Below are positions 18,381 to 25,597 of a stretch of 38,203 bases of DNA, one piece after another; within the stretch, counting starts at the first letter, position 1, and each line of letters opens with the position of its first letter. The notes under the pieces are model-generated. The model was not told the origin of the DNA and ran no database searches. It worked only from the letters and a program-made list of their open reading frames with translations. The stretch comes from DATBSK01 sp040902705. GTDB taxonomy: Bacteria; Actinomycetota; Acidimicrobiia; IMCC26256; PALSA-555. The position numbers and the translations under genes are program-made. The stretch is from contig JBBDWT010000061.1 in the NCBI GenBank assembly GCA_040902705.1, positions 1 through 38,203 of the forward strand, read 5' to 3'.

Positions 18381-20114
18381 TCAGGCGAGGGTCTGTGCAT
18401 CCCAAGGGACGATCCAGCAGCGGGTCGCCAGTTCGTCCGCGACTCTCCGCAGGTGCGGGTGCTCCATCGTGGCGCGTCGCCGCAGGACGGGATCGCGCGT
18501 GCCGCTCGCCGCGAGGCTTGCATTGACGACCCACCCGAAGGGCTCTACTCCCGCGCGTCGTAAGTCTGCTTGGAGTTCCGTCGTCTCGTGGACCGGTGTG
18601 GTTTCGGCCAGGGTGACGAGGAGCACGCGGGTGAACGTCGAGTCGCGAAGTCGCATGAGCGGTGTTGTGACTCGTCCGGAGACGGTGTCGCTGGTCCTCA
18701 TGACATCGCGGTGGTAGGCGCCGGTGCGGTCGAGGAGCAGGAGTGTGTGACCGGTGGGCGCGGTGTCAACGACCACGTATTGGTCGCGGCCACGGCGGAG
18801 GAGGTTTGTGAACGCTTGGAAGACTGCGAGTTCTTCCGTGCATGGCGAGCGCAAGTCCTCTTCGAGCAGAGCGCGCTGTTCAGGGTCGAGGCCGGTTGCG
18901 GATTGCAGCTTCTCGTCGACGTAGTGCTGCACTTCGGCAGCGGGGTCGATCCGGCTGATCGTGAGTCCCGGTATTGGCTCCGCGACGAGATCGGCTGGTC
19001 GCCCCGCAGGGTCCGTCGTTGAAAGGTGTGTCGGCAGACCGTGCCGTGCCAGTTGCCGCGCGACCCCAACGGCGATCGTCGTCTTGCCGACACCACCTTT
19101 GCCCATCACCATGATCACGCCCGGCCCCGCTCGCACGAGGTCAGCGACCAGCGCACTGAAGTCGGCGATGTGCGGCTGCTCTGCGAACCATTCGATGTTC
19201 TCGTCAGGGTCGGTCGAGCCTTGAGAGAGTGCTCGCAGTGCGTCGATCCCGGTGAGATCTCGCGCGATGAGTGGAACCGTCGTCATGGGCAACCGCGCGA
19301 GCGGTTCCGGCATGGCATCGAGGGCTACGCGTTGGCGATGAGCGAACTCTTCTGCGACGGCGTCGCCACTGAGAGGATCGGCGAGTAGGCCATTGACGAC
19401 GTGCCGCTGGCTCACGATCCCCAGGTCCGCAAGTTCGACGCTTGTGCGCGCGGCTTCGCGCAGCGCCGCGGCGTCAGGTCTGCTCACCAGGACGATCGTT
19501 GTTCGCGTAGCGTCGCCGAGCGCCTGGACGCTTGCTTCGTACAGCGCCCGCTTCGCTTCGAGCGCGGCGAGTGGACCCAAGCAGCTCGCGCCCTGCGGGG
19601 TCGTCTCGATGTACTCGCTCCACGCGGCGGGCAGGCTCAGAAGACGCAGCGTGTGTCCGGTCGGTGCCGTGTCGAACACGACGTGATCAAACTCGACCGT
19701 CGCCTTCGGATCGGCGAGCAGCGCGCTGAATTCGTCGAACGCAGCGACCTCGACAGTGCATTGCCCCGAGATCTGTTCCTCGACGCCGCGTAGCTCCGCT
19801 TCCGGCACGACGCCTCGCAGTGGCGCGAGAACCTTCTGGCGGTAGGCCTCTGCGGCGGCGTCCGGGTCGATATTCATCGCGAACAACCCAACGACACCGG
19901 CGACCGGCGTCGGACGGTCGTGCACCGCTGTGCCGAACACATCCTCCAGGTTCGAGGCCGGGTCGGTGCTCACGACGAGCACCCGCGTGCCGCTGCCCGC
20001 AAGCGCGATCGCGACCGTCGTCGCGATCGTCGTCTTGCCAACGCCGCCCTTACCGGTGAAGAGCAGGAAGCGGGTGCGCCAGCGCGTCCACTGGGACGCG
20101 GGGCCGTCGATCAT
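18381..20114 (-). CDS. arsA: ArsA-type ATPase (arsenical pump-driving ATPase)
   Basis: The 577-residue protein has two homologous ATPase halves. The first P-loop is FTGKGGVGKTT (residues 19-29), followed by VVSTDPASNLEDVF and FDTAPTGHTLRLL; the second is VMGKGGVGKTT (336-346), with STTDPAGRP and VVDTAPTGHTLLLLD. The three metalloid-binding cysteines of E. coli ArsA are all conserved: C119 (SGQCTVEVAAFDEF), C178 (GASCLGPLAALE) and C425 (SPCTEELAVFQAF). This supports a real As(III)/Sb(III)-stimulated ATPase rather than a Get3-like protein. ArsB, ArsD, ArsC and ArsR are not adjacent, so its membrane partner must be elsewhere. I use the ATG at 20112-20114 with TACCGT six bases upstream; a GTG at 20138 is also in frame. 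Local codon use looks somewhat less GC-extreme than its neighbours by eye. Confidence 0.93.
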   Translation of the reverse strand: MIDGPASQWTRWRTRFLLFTGKGGVGKTTIATTVAIALAGSGTRVLVVSTDPASNLEDVFGTAVHDRPTPVAGVVGLFAMNIDPDAAAEAYRQKVLAPLRGVVPEAELRGVEEQISGQCTVEVAAFDEFSALLADPKATVEFDHVVFDTAPTGHTLRLLSLPAAWSEYIETTPQGASCLGPLAALEAKRALYEASVQALGDATRTTIVLVSRPDAAALREAARTSVELADLGIVSQRHVVNGLLADPLSGDAVAEEFAHRQRVALDAMPEPLARLPMTTVPLIARDLTGIDALRALSQGSTDPDENIEWFAEQPHIADFSALVADLVRAGPGVIMVMGKGGVGKTTIAVGVARQLARHGLPTHLSTTDPAGRPADLVAEPIPGLTISRIDPAAEVQHYVDEKLQSATGLDPEQRALLEEDLRSPCTEELAVFQAFTNLLRRGRDQYVVVDTAPTGHTLLLLDRTGAYHRDVMRTSDTVSGRVTTPLMRLRDSTFTRVLLVTLAETTPVHETTELQADLRRAGVEPFGWVVNASLAASGTRDPVLRRRATMEHPHLRRVADELATRCWIVPWDAQTLA

Positions 20115-20120
20115 CACCGC

Positions 20121-20126
20121 ACGGTA
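20121..20126 (-). promoter_or_regulatory. -10 element of a leaderless arsA promoter
   Basis: TACCGT on the minus strand, six bases before the arsA ATG at 20114. The remaining spacer to 20332 (about 200 bases) holds a small CCCCG/CGGGG hairpin near 20300 and nothing else I can name. Confidence 0.45.
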
Positions 20127-20332
20127 CCGAGGCCGCACTTCGGTCCGCGACCGATCAGCGTCAGCCGGACCTGGGACGGCGGAGCGACTGCTTCAAATGG
20201 CCCCGTCGGATCCTCCAGGACCAGGGACGGTCGGGCCTGAGGAGCGCGTCCTCAACGTGCTCCCACCCGGGCCCCCGAGGTGCCGAACCACAGGCATCAC
20301 CCCGCCACCGGGGCGGCGTCGGGGATGGGCAC

Positions 20333-21355
20333 ATGACTGATCGGGCGCACCACCTCTTCTTCTGCTCGCTCGCGCTCGTGGGCGTGCTGGCCATCGGGGG
20401 CCTCGCCGCGCCCGTCGCCGGTGCCGATCCGCTCGCCGACGCCCGCCGGGACCTCGCCGAGGCGCAGGTCGCGGCCGACCGCGCGGCCCGGCGCTACACC
20501 GATGCGCTCAGCGAGCAGGCGCGCCGGGAAGCCGACATCGCTCGCCTCGAGGCCGAGATCCCCCGCCTCCAGGCGCGTGCCGACGAGCTGCGGGTGCTCG
20601 TCGAGGACCGCGCGGTCCAGCTCTACCGCCAGGGCTCGTCGATGCCGATCTCCCGCATGGTCGATGCGCGGAGCGTGGTCGAGGCGGCACGCGCCATCAA
20701 CCTGACGGCATCATCCGCGCGGCACGACCGCGACCTCGCCGCCGAGCTCACCCGCACCGCCGAAGCGCTCGTCCGCGACCAGGACGAGCTGCGGACGCGG
20801 AAGGCCGGACAGGACGCGCTGGTCGCGCAGCTCACGGACGAGCGAGCCGCGCTCGACGCCGCCCTGCTCGCCGCCGACGCAGCCGTCCACAACATCGAAG
20901 CGGTCGGGTTCTCGCAGGCCGCACTCGGCGACGGCGCCGCCGCCGGGCGCGGCGCGACCGGCGCGGCAGTGTGCCCGGTCGCCGGCGCGACCGCGTTCGT
21001 GAACGACTGGGGCGCGCCCCGGTCCGGAGGGCGCACCCATCAGGGCGATGACATGTTCGCGGCGATGGGCACGCCCGTCGTCGCCGTCGTCGACGGCGTC
21101 ATCCGCCACGACCTCGACGATCTCGGTGGGGTCGGCGTCTGGCTCGAGGGCGCCGACGGCGTCGGCTACTACTACGCGCACCTGAGCGCATGGGAAGGGG
21201 ACGCGCGTGCGGTCACGCGCGGCGAAGTCGTCGGCTACGTCGGCGACTCCGGGAACGCGCGGGGCGCCTCACCCCACCTGCACTTCGGGATGCGCGCGCC
21301 GAACGGCGAGATGGTGAACCCGTTCCCCACCGTCCGCGCGCTCTGCGGCGCCTGA
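20333..21355 (+). CDS. Secreted coiled-coil M23 (LytM) peptidase
   Basis: The 340-residue protein has an N-terminal signal peptide (LFFCSLALVGVLAIGGLAAP, ending near AGADP), a long coiled coil from about residue 35 to 190 rich in Ala, Arg and Glu, and a C-terminal M23 domain. The zinc site is THQGDDMFA (HxxxD) and the second His pair is SPHLHFGM. This layout is that of EnvC/RipA-like murein hydrolases and their activators, acting on peptidoglycan outside the membrane. All M23 metal ligands appear present, so it is probably active. The ATG at 20333 gives the signal peptide. The gene precedes tRNA-Leu and is divergent from arsA; no cell-division partner gene is adjacent. Confidence 0.92.
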   Translation: MTDRAHHLFFCSLALVGVLAIGGLAAPVAGADPLADARRDLAEAQVAADRAARRYTDALSEQARREADIARLEAEIPRLQARADELRVLVEDRAVQLYRQGSSMPISRMVDARSVVEAARAINLTASSARHDRDLAAELTRTAEALVRDQDELRTRKAGQDALVAQLTDERAALDAALLAADAAVHNIEAVGFSQAALGDGAAAGRGATGAAVCPVAGATAFVNDWGAPRSGGRTHQGDDMFAAMGTPVVAVVDGVIRHDLDDLGGVGVWLEGADGVGYYYAHLSAWEGDARAVTRGEVVGYVGDSGNARGASPHLHFGMRAPNGEMVNPFPTVRALCGA

Positions 21356-21385
21356 CGTGCCCGCGGTCTCGCACGAGCCCACAGG

Positions 21386-21391
21386 TACGCT
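21386..21391 (+). promoter_or_regulatory. -10 element of tRNA-Leu
   Basis: TACGCT, eight bases upstream of the first tRNA base, which fits a transcription start at or just before the mature 5' end. No good -35 hexamer is visible. Confidence 0.4.
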
Positions 21392-21399
21392 GGGATCAG

Positions 21400-21483
21400 G
21401 CCCGGATGGCGCAATCGGCTGACGCGGCGGACTCAAAATCCGCTGCCCGCAAGGGCGTGCGGGTTCGAATCCCGCTCCGGGCA
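21400..21483 (+). tRNA. tRNA-Leu (anticodon CAA)
   Basis: An 84-base class II tRNA. The acceptor stem GCCCGGA pairs with TCCGGGC, followed by discriminator A. The anticodon stem GCGGA/TCCGC encloses the loop CTCAAAA, giving anticodon CAA. A long variable arm (TGCCCGCAAGGGCG) and the T loop GTTCGAATC are present. The next bases are CCT, so the terminal CCA is not encoded. Confidence 0.96.
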
Positions 21484-21531
21484 CCTGCTGATCCTCCACG
21501 AGAGGCGTTCTGCGCGAACGCCGAACGTAGA

Positions 21532-21795
21532 ATGACAACCTTGTCGTACGAATCGTTGCTCGCGCTCGACTGGGTCCCCTGGATCGTCGCGCTGTGCGTG
21601 CTCTCCGTGGTGCTGCTGCTGCTCATCGTGATCGCGCCATGGAAGAGGGTGCGGGCCGACTCCGGCATCGACGACGAGGTCGAGGCGCGGCTGCTGCTCG
21701 GCGAGGACCCCGACGTGATCGACCGCGACATCGCGGCCCGTGAGGCCGCCCGGCGCGAGCGCGTCGCCGACTTCCGCCCCCGCGACGAGGTGTAG
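21532..21795 (+). CDS. Small single-pass membrane protein of unknown function
   Basis: The 87-residue product has one strong transmembrane segment (WIVALCVLSVVLLLLIVIAP, about residues 17-36) followed by a basic stop-transfer PWKRVRAD and a charged cytoplasmic tail with EVEARLLLGEDPDVIDRDIA and a run of Ala/Arg/Glu. I do not recognise the family. Two starts are possible: the ATG at 21532, or a TTG at 21541. TAGAAT (21528-21533) overlaps the ATG and lies seven bases before the TTG, so if it is the -10 box the message would be leaderless and begin at the TTG. The gene lies 48 bases after tRNA-Leu and converges on fabZ. Confidence 0.7.
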   Translation: MTTLSYESLLALDWVPWIVALCVLSVVLLLLIVIAPWKRVRADSGIDDEVEARLLLGEDPDVIDRDIAAREAARRERVADFRPRDEV

Positions 21796-21825
21796 CCGGG
21801 GAGGAGAGATGCTCCGCGCCGATGC

Positions 21826-22263
21826 TCAGGGAGCGTCGGCGATCGCGAAGAGCAAGCGGGCCTGGCAGGCCGTCTCGCCGTCGACCGTCGCCGTCGCCTG
21901 ACCCCAACCGCCGCGGGCGGAGAGCCGCTCGAGCTCGACGTGGAGGGTGAGCTCGTCCCCAGGGACGACGAGGCGGCGCCAGCGGACCTTCTCGACCCCG
22001 CCGAACAGTGGCAGCTTCCCGGAATAGCGGTCATCGGCGAGCACCGCGATCGCCCCGGCCTGGGCGAGCGCCTCGAGCTGGATCACACCCGGAAAGACCG
22101 GATTGCCCGGAAAGTGACCGGCGAGGAACACCTCCTCACCGGTCACCCGGTACCGGGCGGTCACCGACGCGGCCGGCTCGAACGCGTCGACGGCGTCGAT
22201 GAAGCGAAAGGGAGGGCGGTGAGGCAGGAGACCGACGAGGGCATCGGAGTTGGTCAGCGTCAT
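21826..22263 (-). CDS. fabZ: 3-hydroxyacyl-[ACP] dehydratase, FabZ type
   Basis: FabZ removes water from 3-hydroxyacyl-ACP to give the trans-2-enoyl-ACP in type II fatty acid synthesis. The 145-residue single hotdog domain begins MTLTNSDALVGLLPHRPPFRF, and LLPHRPPFRFID is a family hallmark. The catalytic H50 is in LAGHFPGNPVFPG and the glutamate E64 in IQLEALAQAG. This is the FabZ rather than the longer FabA form. The ATG at 22261-22263 has TAACGT nine bases upstream. It is divergent from the fabD operon and shares a 131-base control region with it, completing the elongation cycle encoded on the other strand. Confidence 0.93.
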   Translation of the reverse strand: MTLTNSDALVGLLPHRPPFRFIDAVDAFEPAASVTARYRVTGEEVFLAGHFPGNPVFPGVIQLEALAQAGAIAVLADDRYSGKLPLFGGVEKVRWRRLVVPGDELTLHVELERLSARGGWGQATATVDGETACQARLLFAIADAP

Positions 22264-22315
22264 GACGCCGGGACGTTACCGCCACGTCTCACGTCTGCAA
22301 CACAGGCCACGCAAA

Positions 22316-22337
22316 GTTACCTCCGGGTACCTGTAAC
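22316..22337. promoter_or_regulatory. Inverted repeat in the divergent fabZ/fabD control region
   Basis: GTTAC (22316-22320) and GTAAC (22333-22337) form an inverted repeat separated by 12 bases, with GGTACC inside. A further GTTACC copy is at 22275-22280. The region also has a near-direct repeat ACGTCTC/ACGTCTG around 22285-22298. It could bind a regulator of the fatty acid synthase genes; no regulator gene is adjacent. Confidence 0.35.
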
Positions 22338-22394
22338 CCGGGTCGGAGGCCATCGGTCTGACGTTCAAGCGGAGCTTCCAGAGGGGTCCTACGC

Positions 22395-23306
22395 GTGCCG
22401 ATCGCAGTCATCTTCCCGGGGCAGGGAACGCAGCAGCCCGGCATGGGCGCGCCCTGGCGCGAGCACGCGGCGTGGGAGATCGTCGAACGGGCCGAGGCGG
22501 CGTTCGGCGAGCCGCTGGCTCCCCTGCTCCTCGACGCACCCGCCGAGACCCTCGCTCGCACGCGCGAAGCGCAGCTCGCGGTGCTCCTCACCTCGCTCGT
22601 GGCGTGGGAGGCGGTCCGCGACCGCGTGCCCGAGCCCGTCGCGTTCGCCGGTCACTCGCTCGGTCAGGTCACCGCGCTCATCGCGTCGGGGGTACTGCCC
22701 CTCGACGACGGCGTCCGCTTCGCGGCCCGGCGCGCCGAGCTCACCCAGCGCGCCGCCGATGACCACCCCGGCAAGATGGCCGCGCTCCTCGGCGCCACGA
22801 TCGAGCAGGCAGAGGACGCGTGCACCGCGGCACCGGACGGCTGCTGGCTCGCGAACGACAACGCGCCGGGCCAGATCGTGATCGCGGGCACGCCCGCGGG
22901 CGTCGACGCGGCGTCGGCACGGGCGAGGGAGCTGGGCGTGAAGCGCGTGACACCGCTCAACGTCGGCGGTGCGTTCCACACGCCGCTGATGCGTGACGCG
23001 GCCGACGCGCTCCCCGCGGAGCTGTCAGCAGTGCCCTTCAGCGCGCCGAATGCGCCGGTCGTGTCGAACCACGACGCGCAGGCGTATCTCGACGGCGACG
23101 GCTGGCGAGACCGACTCCCCGAGCACGTGACCGTCCCCGTCCGCTGGCGTGAGTCCATGGGCACGATGGTCGATCTCGGCGCTGCATCCTTCCTCGAGGT
23201 CGGTCACGGCTCGATGCTCGCCGGCCTCGCCAAGCGCACCACCCCGGACGCACCCGTCCGCGGCATCGCCACCCCCGACGACATCGACGTTCTGGAGCTC
23301 ACCTGA
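22395..23306 (+). CDS. fabD: Malonyl-CoA:ACP transacylase
   Basis: FabD moves malonyl groups from CoA to acyl carrier protein. The 303-residue protein begins IAVIFPGQGTQQPGMG, has the nucleophile S88 in FAGHSLGQ and the catalytic H195 in GGAFHTPLM, with WLANDNAPGQIVIAG between them, all typical of the family. Length is normal. The start is GTG at 22395 with GAGGGG upstream. It is the first gene of the plus-strand fatty acid synthase operon; its TGA overlaps the next ATG by one base, implying translational coupling. Confidence 0.96.
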   Translation: MPIAVIFPGQGTQQPGMGAPWREHAAWEIVERAEAAFGEPLAPLLLDAPAETLARTREAQLAVLLTSLVAWEAVRDRVPEPVAFAGHSLGQVTALIASGVLPLDDGVRFAARRAELTQRAADDHPGKMAALLGATIEQAEDACTAAPDGCWLANDNAPGQIVIAGTPAGVDAASARARELGVKRVTPLNVGGAFHTPLMRDAADALPAELSAVPFSAPNAPVVSNHDAQAYLDGDGWRDRLPEHVTVPVRWRESMGTMVDLGAASFLEVGHGSMLAGLAKRTTPDAPVRGIATPDDIDVLELT

Positions 23307-23566
23307 TGGAAGCGCTCACCGAACACGGTGAAGGCCTGCTCGTCCCCGAGCGGATGATCGTCGCGCCGGCGGTCGGCACGTTCCGTGCCGTCGCGTTGGA
23401 CGAGACCGGCCCCGTCACCGCGGGCCAGACTGTGGGCATGGTGGACGGTCCCGGCACCTCGACCCCGGTCGCCAGCCCGTTCACCGGGAACCTCGTCGGG
23501 ATGCTCGTGCACCCGGGTGAGCGGCTCCGCGAGGGTCAGCCGGTCGCCTGGCTCCGGGTGCACTGA
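23306..23566 (+). CDS. Lysine-free biotinyl/lipoyl-domain-like protein in the fatty acid synthase operon
   Basis: The 86-residue protein looks like a single biotinyl/lipoyl hammerhead domain. It shows the two quasi-repeats of that fold: VAPAVGTFRAVA ... VTAGQTVGMV, and VASPFTGNLVGMLVHPGE ... EGQPVAWLRV, much as in the biotin carrier of acetyl-CoA carboxylase. The hairpin that normally carries the modified lysine (EAMKM) is replaced by DGPGTSTP (residues 47-54), and the whole protein contains no lysine. It therefore cannot be biotinylated or lipoylated. It starts on the fabD stop (TGATG) and ends six bases before fabH. A structural or regulatory subunit for the carboxyltransferase encoded at 26859-28241 is one possibility. 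The fold assignment is good; the function is unknown. Confidence 0.85.
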   Translation: MEALTEHGEGLLVPERMIVAPAVGTFRAVALDETGPVTAGQTVGMVDGPGTSTPVASPFTGNLVGMLVHPGERLREGQPVAWLRVH

Positions 23567-23572
23567 CGCGCG

Positions 23573-24562
23573 ATGCACGCGTCGATCGCCGGCTGGGGCA
23601 CCGCAGTCCCGGAGCGCCGGCTCACCAACGCCGACCTCGAGCACCAGGTCGACACCACCGACGAGTGGATCGTCGAACGCACGGGGATCCGTGAGCGCCG
23701 CGTCGCGGGCCCCGACGACACAACGGCAAGCCTCGCGATCGAGGCCGGCACCGCGGCCATCAAGCAGGCGGGCATCACTCCCGAGGACGTCGACCTCCTC
23801 ATCGTCGCGACCGCGACGCCCGAGCAGCCGATCCCCCACACCGGGGCGTTCGTCGGCGACGGGCTCGGGCTGCGGTGCGGCTCCTTCGACCTCGGGGCCG
23901 GCTGCGCGGGCTTCGTCTACGAGCTGGTGACCGGATCGGCGCTGCTCACCGCCGGCAACCTCGACCACGTCCTCATCATCGGCGCCGAGACCCTGAGCCG
24001 GGTGATCGACCCCACCGACCGGTCGACCTGCATCCTGTTCGGCGACGCGGCCGCGGCGCTCGTGCTCGAGGCGTCGCCCGACGACTCCCGCGGGCTGCTC
24101 GCCTGGGACCTCGGGTGCGACGGCTCGGCCGCGGGCCTGCTCGGAATCCCCGCGGGCGGGAGCCGCATGCCGGCGTCGCCCGAGACCATCGCCGGTGGGC
24201 TCCAGTTCCTGAAGATGCAGGGCCAGGAGGTGTTCCGCCGCGCGGTGCGCGCCGTCGTCGACTCCGCGAAGGCGACCCTCGAGCGCGCCGACGTGGCCCC
24301 GTCCGCCGTCGACTGGTTCATCCCGCACCAGGCCAACATCCGGATCATCGAAGCCGCGGCGAATCGCCTGAAGATCCCGATGGACCGCACGGTCGTCAAC
24401 CTCGAGCGCTACGGCAACACGTCCGCGGCCTCGATCCCCCTCGCGATGGCGGAAGCGGTCGACGACGGGCGCATCCAGGACGGCGACCTCCTCCTGTTGA
24501 GCGGCTTCGGTGCCGGCATGACCTGGGGCAGCGCGGTGCTGCGCTGGGGTCGCAGCTCGTGA
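23573..24562 (+). CDS. fabH: Beta-ketoacyl-ACP synthase III
   Basis: FabH starts chain building by condensing an acyl-CoA with malonyl-ACP. The 329-residue protein has the thiolase-fold catalytic triad: C111 in DLGAGCAGFVYEL, H252 in FIPHQANIRII and N282 in ERYGNTSAASIP. The N-terminus ASIAGWGTAVPERRLTN and TDEWIVERTGIRERR are family-typical, and SGFGAGMTWGSAVLRW closes the protein. The ATG at 23573 follows the small carrier-like gene by six bases, and the 3' end overlaps fabG by GTGA. Whether the primer is acetyl-CoA or a branched acyl-CoA cannot be judged from the sequence. Confidence 0.97.
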   Translation: MHASIAGWGTAVPERRLTNADLEHQVDTTDEWIVERTGIRERRVAGPDDTTASLAIEAGTAAIKQAGITPEDVDLLIVATATPEQPIPHTGAFVGDGLGLRCGSFDLGAGCAGFVYELVTGSALLTAGNLDHVLIIGAETLSRVIDPTDRSTCILFGDAAAALVLEASPDDSRGLLAWDLGCDGSAAGLLGIPAGGSRMPASPETIAGGLQFLKMQGQEVFRRAVRAVVDSAKATLERADVAPSAVDWFIPHQANIRIIEAAANRLKIPMDRTVVNLERYGNTSAASIPLAMAEAVDDGRIQDGDLLLLSGFGAGMTWGSAVLRWGRSS

Positions 24563-25299
24563 CGCGCGCCGCGCTCGTCACCGGCGCCTCGCGCGGGATC
24601 GGCCGCGCCATCGCCGTGGAGCTGGGCCGGTCGGGTCACCGCGTCGCGTGCTGCTACTCGTCCGACGCCGCGGGCGCCGACGAGACCTGTAGCGGGGTGC
24701 TCGAAGCGGGCGGCGAGGGCCACGCCGTGGGCGTCGACGTCGGCGACGCCCAGTCGGTCGACGCCGCGTTCACGGAGGTCGAGGAGAAGCTCGGGCCCGT
24801 CGAGGTCCTCGTGAACAATGCCGGCGTCACGGCCGACGGGCTCCTGGCGCGCATGAAGGACGAGCAGTGGGAGCAGGTGCTCCGGACGAACCTGACGGGC
24901 GCCTTCCACACGATCCGCCGCGCGACCCCGAAGATGATGCGCGGCCGATGGGGTCGGATCGTCAACATCTCGTCGGTCAGCGGCCATACGGGCGCACCCG
25001 GTCAGGTCAACTACTCCGCGGCCAAGGCCGGTCTGGTCGGCCTCAGCCGGGCCGTGGCCCGAGAATTGGCCCCGCGCGGCATCACCTGTAACGTCGTCGC
25101 ACCCGGACCTATCGTGACTGCGATGACCGAGGACATGCCCGCCGAGTGGCACGCTGTCATGGAGGCAACGGTGCCACTCGGGAGACTGGGCACACCGGAG
25201 GAGGTCGGCGCACTCGTCGGCTTCCTCGCCTCCGAGGCCGCGGGGTACGTCACCGGCGCACTCGTGCCGGTCGACGGCGGGCTCGGGATGGGGCACTGA
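24559..25299 (+). CDS. fabG: 3-oxoacyl-[ACP] reductase
   Basis: FabG is the NADPH-dependent short-chain dehydrogenase that reduces 3-oxoacyl-ACP. The 246-residue protein has the nucleotide motif VTGASRGIGRAIA near residue 7, LVNNAGVTADGLL, and the catalytic residues S139 (VNISSVSG), Y152 and K156 (VNYSAAKAG). GPIVTAMTEDMP and PVDGGLGMGH are usual in the family. The GTG start overlaps the fabH stop (GTGA). It lies 49 bases before acpP, the largest gap inside the operon. Confidence 0.96.
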   Translation: MTRAALVTGASRGIGRAIAVELGRSGHRVACCYSSDAAGADETCSGVLEAGGEGHAVGVDVGDAQSVDAAFTEVEEKLGPVEVLVNNAGVTADGLLARMKDEQWEQVLRTNLTGAFHTIRRATPKMMRGRWGRIVNISSVSGHTGAPGQVNYSAAKAGLVGLSRAVARELAPRGITCNVVAPGPIVTAMTEDMPAEWHAVMEATVPLGRLGTPEEVGALVGFLASEAAGYVTGALVPVDGGLGMGH

Positions 25300-25348
25300 C
25301 TCCGTTTCACGGACGGACGATCGACACACACTCGAAGGAGATGCATCG

Positions 25349-25597
25349 ATGGAGCGCGACGAGGCACTTGGGGCCCTGCGTGAAGTGGCCGTGGAGGTCC
25401 TGAGCGTCGAGCCTGACGCCGTCACGGAAGAGGCACGGTTCAAGGAAGACCTCGATGCCGACAGCCTCGACCTGGTCGAGCTCGTCATGGGGCTCGAGGA
25501 GCGGTTCGACATCTCCGTGCCGGAGGAGGACCTCGAAGGCGTCGCGACCGTCGGCCAGGCCGTCGATCTCGTTCTCGGCAAGGTCGACGCGAAGTAA
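25349..25597 (+). CDS. acpP: Acyl carrier protein
   Basis: The 82-residue acidic protein carries the growing acyl chain on a 4'-phosphopantetheine attached to S39 in DLDADSLDLVELVM. The helix pattern and the tail VATVGQAVDLVLGKV are typical of ACP. AAGGAG lies eight bases upstream of the ATG, the strongest ribosome binding site in the operon, fitting the high protein demand for ACP. The stop TAA overlaps the ATG of fabF. Confidence 0.97.
   Translation: MERDEALGALREVAVEVLSVEPDAVTEEARFKEDLDADSLDLVELVMGLEERFDISVPEEDLEGVATVGQAVDLVLGKVDAK

Noticed and set aside
21400..21483. tRNA-Leu as an integration site for a mobile element
   Set aside because: No integrase, no repeated tRNA 3' end downstream and no change in gene content follow it.
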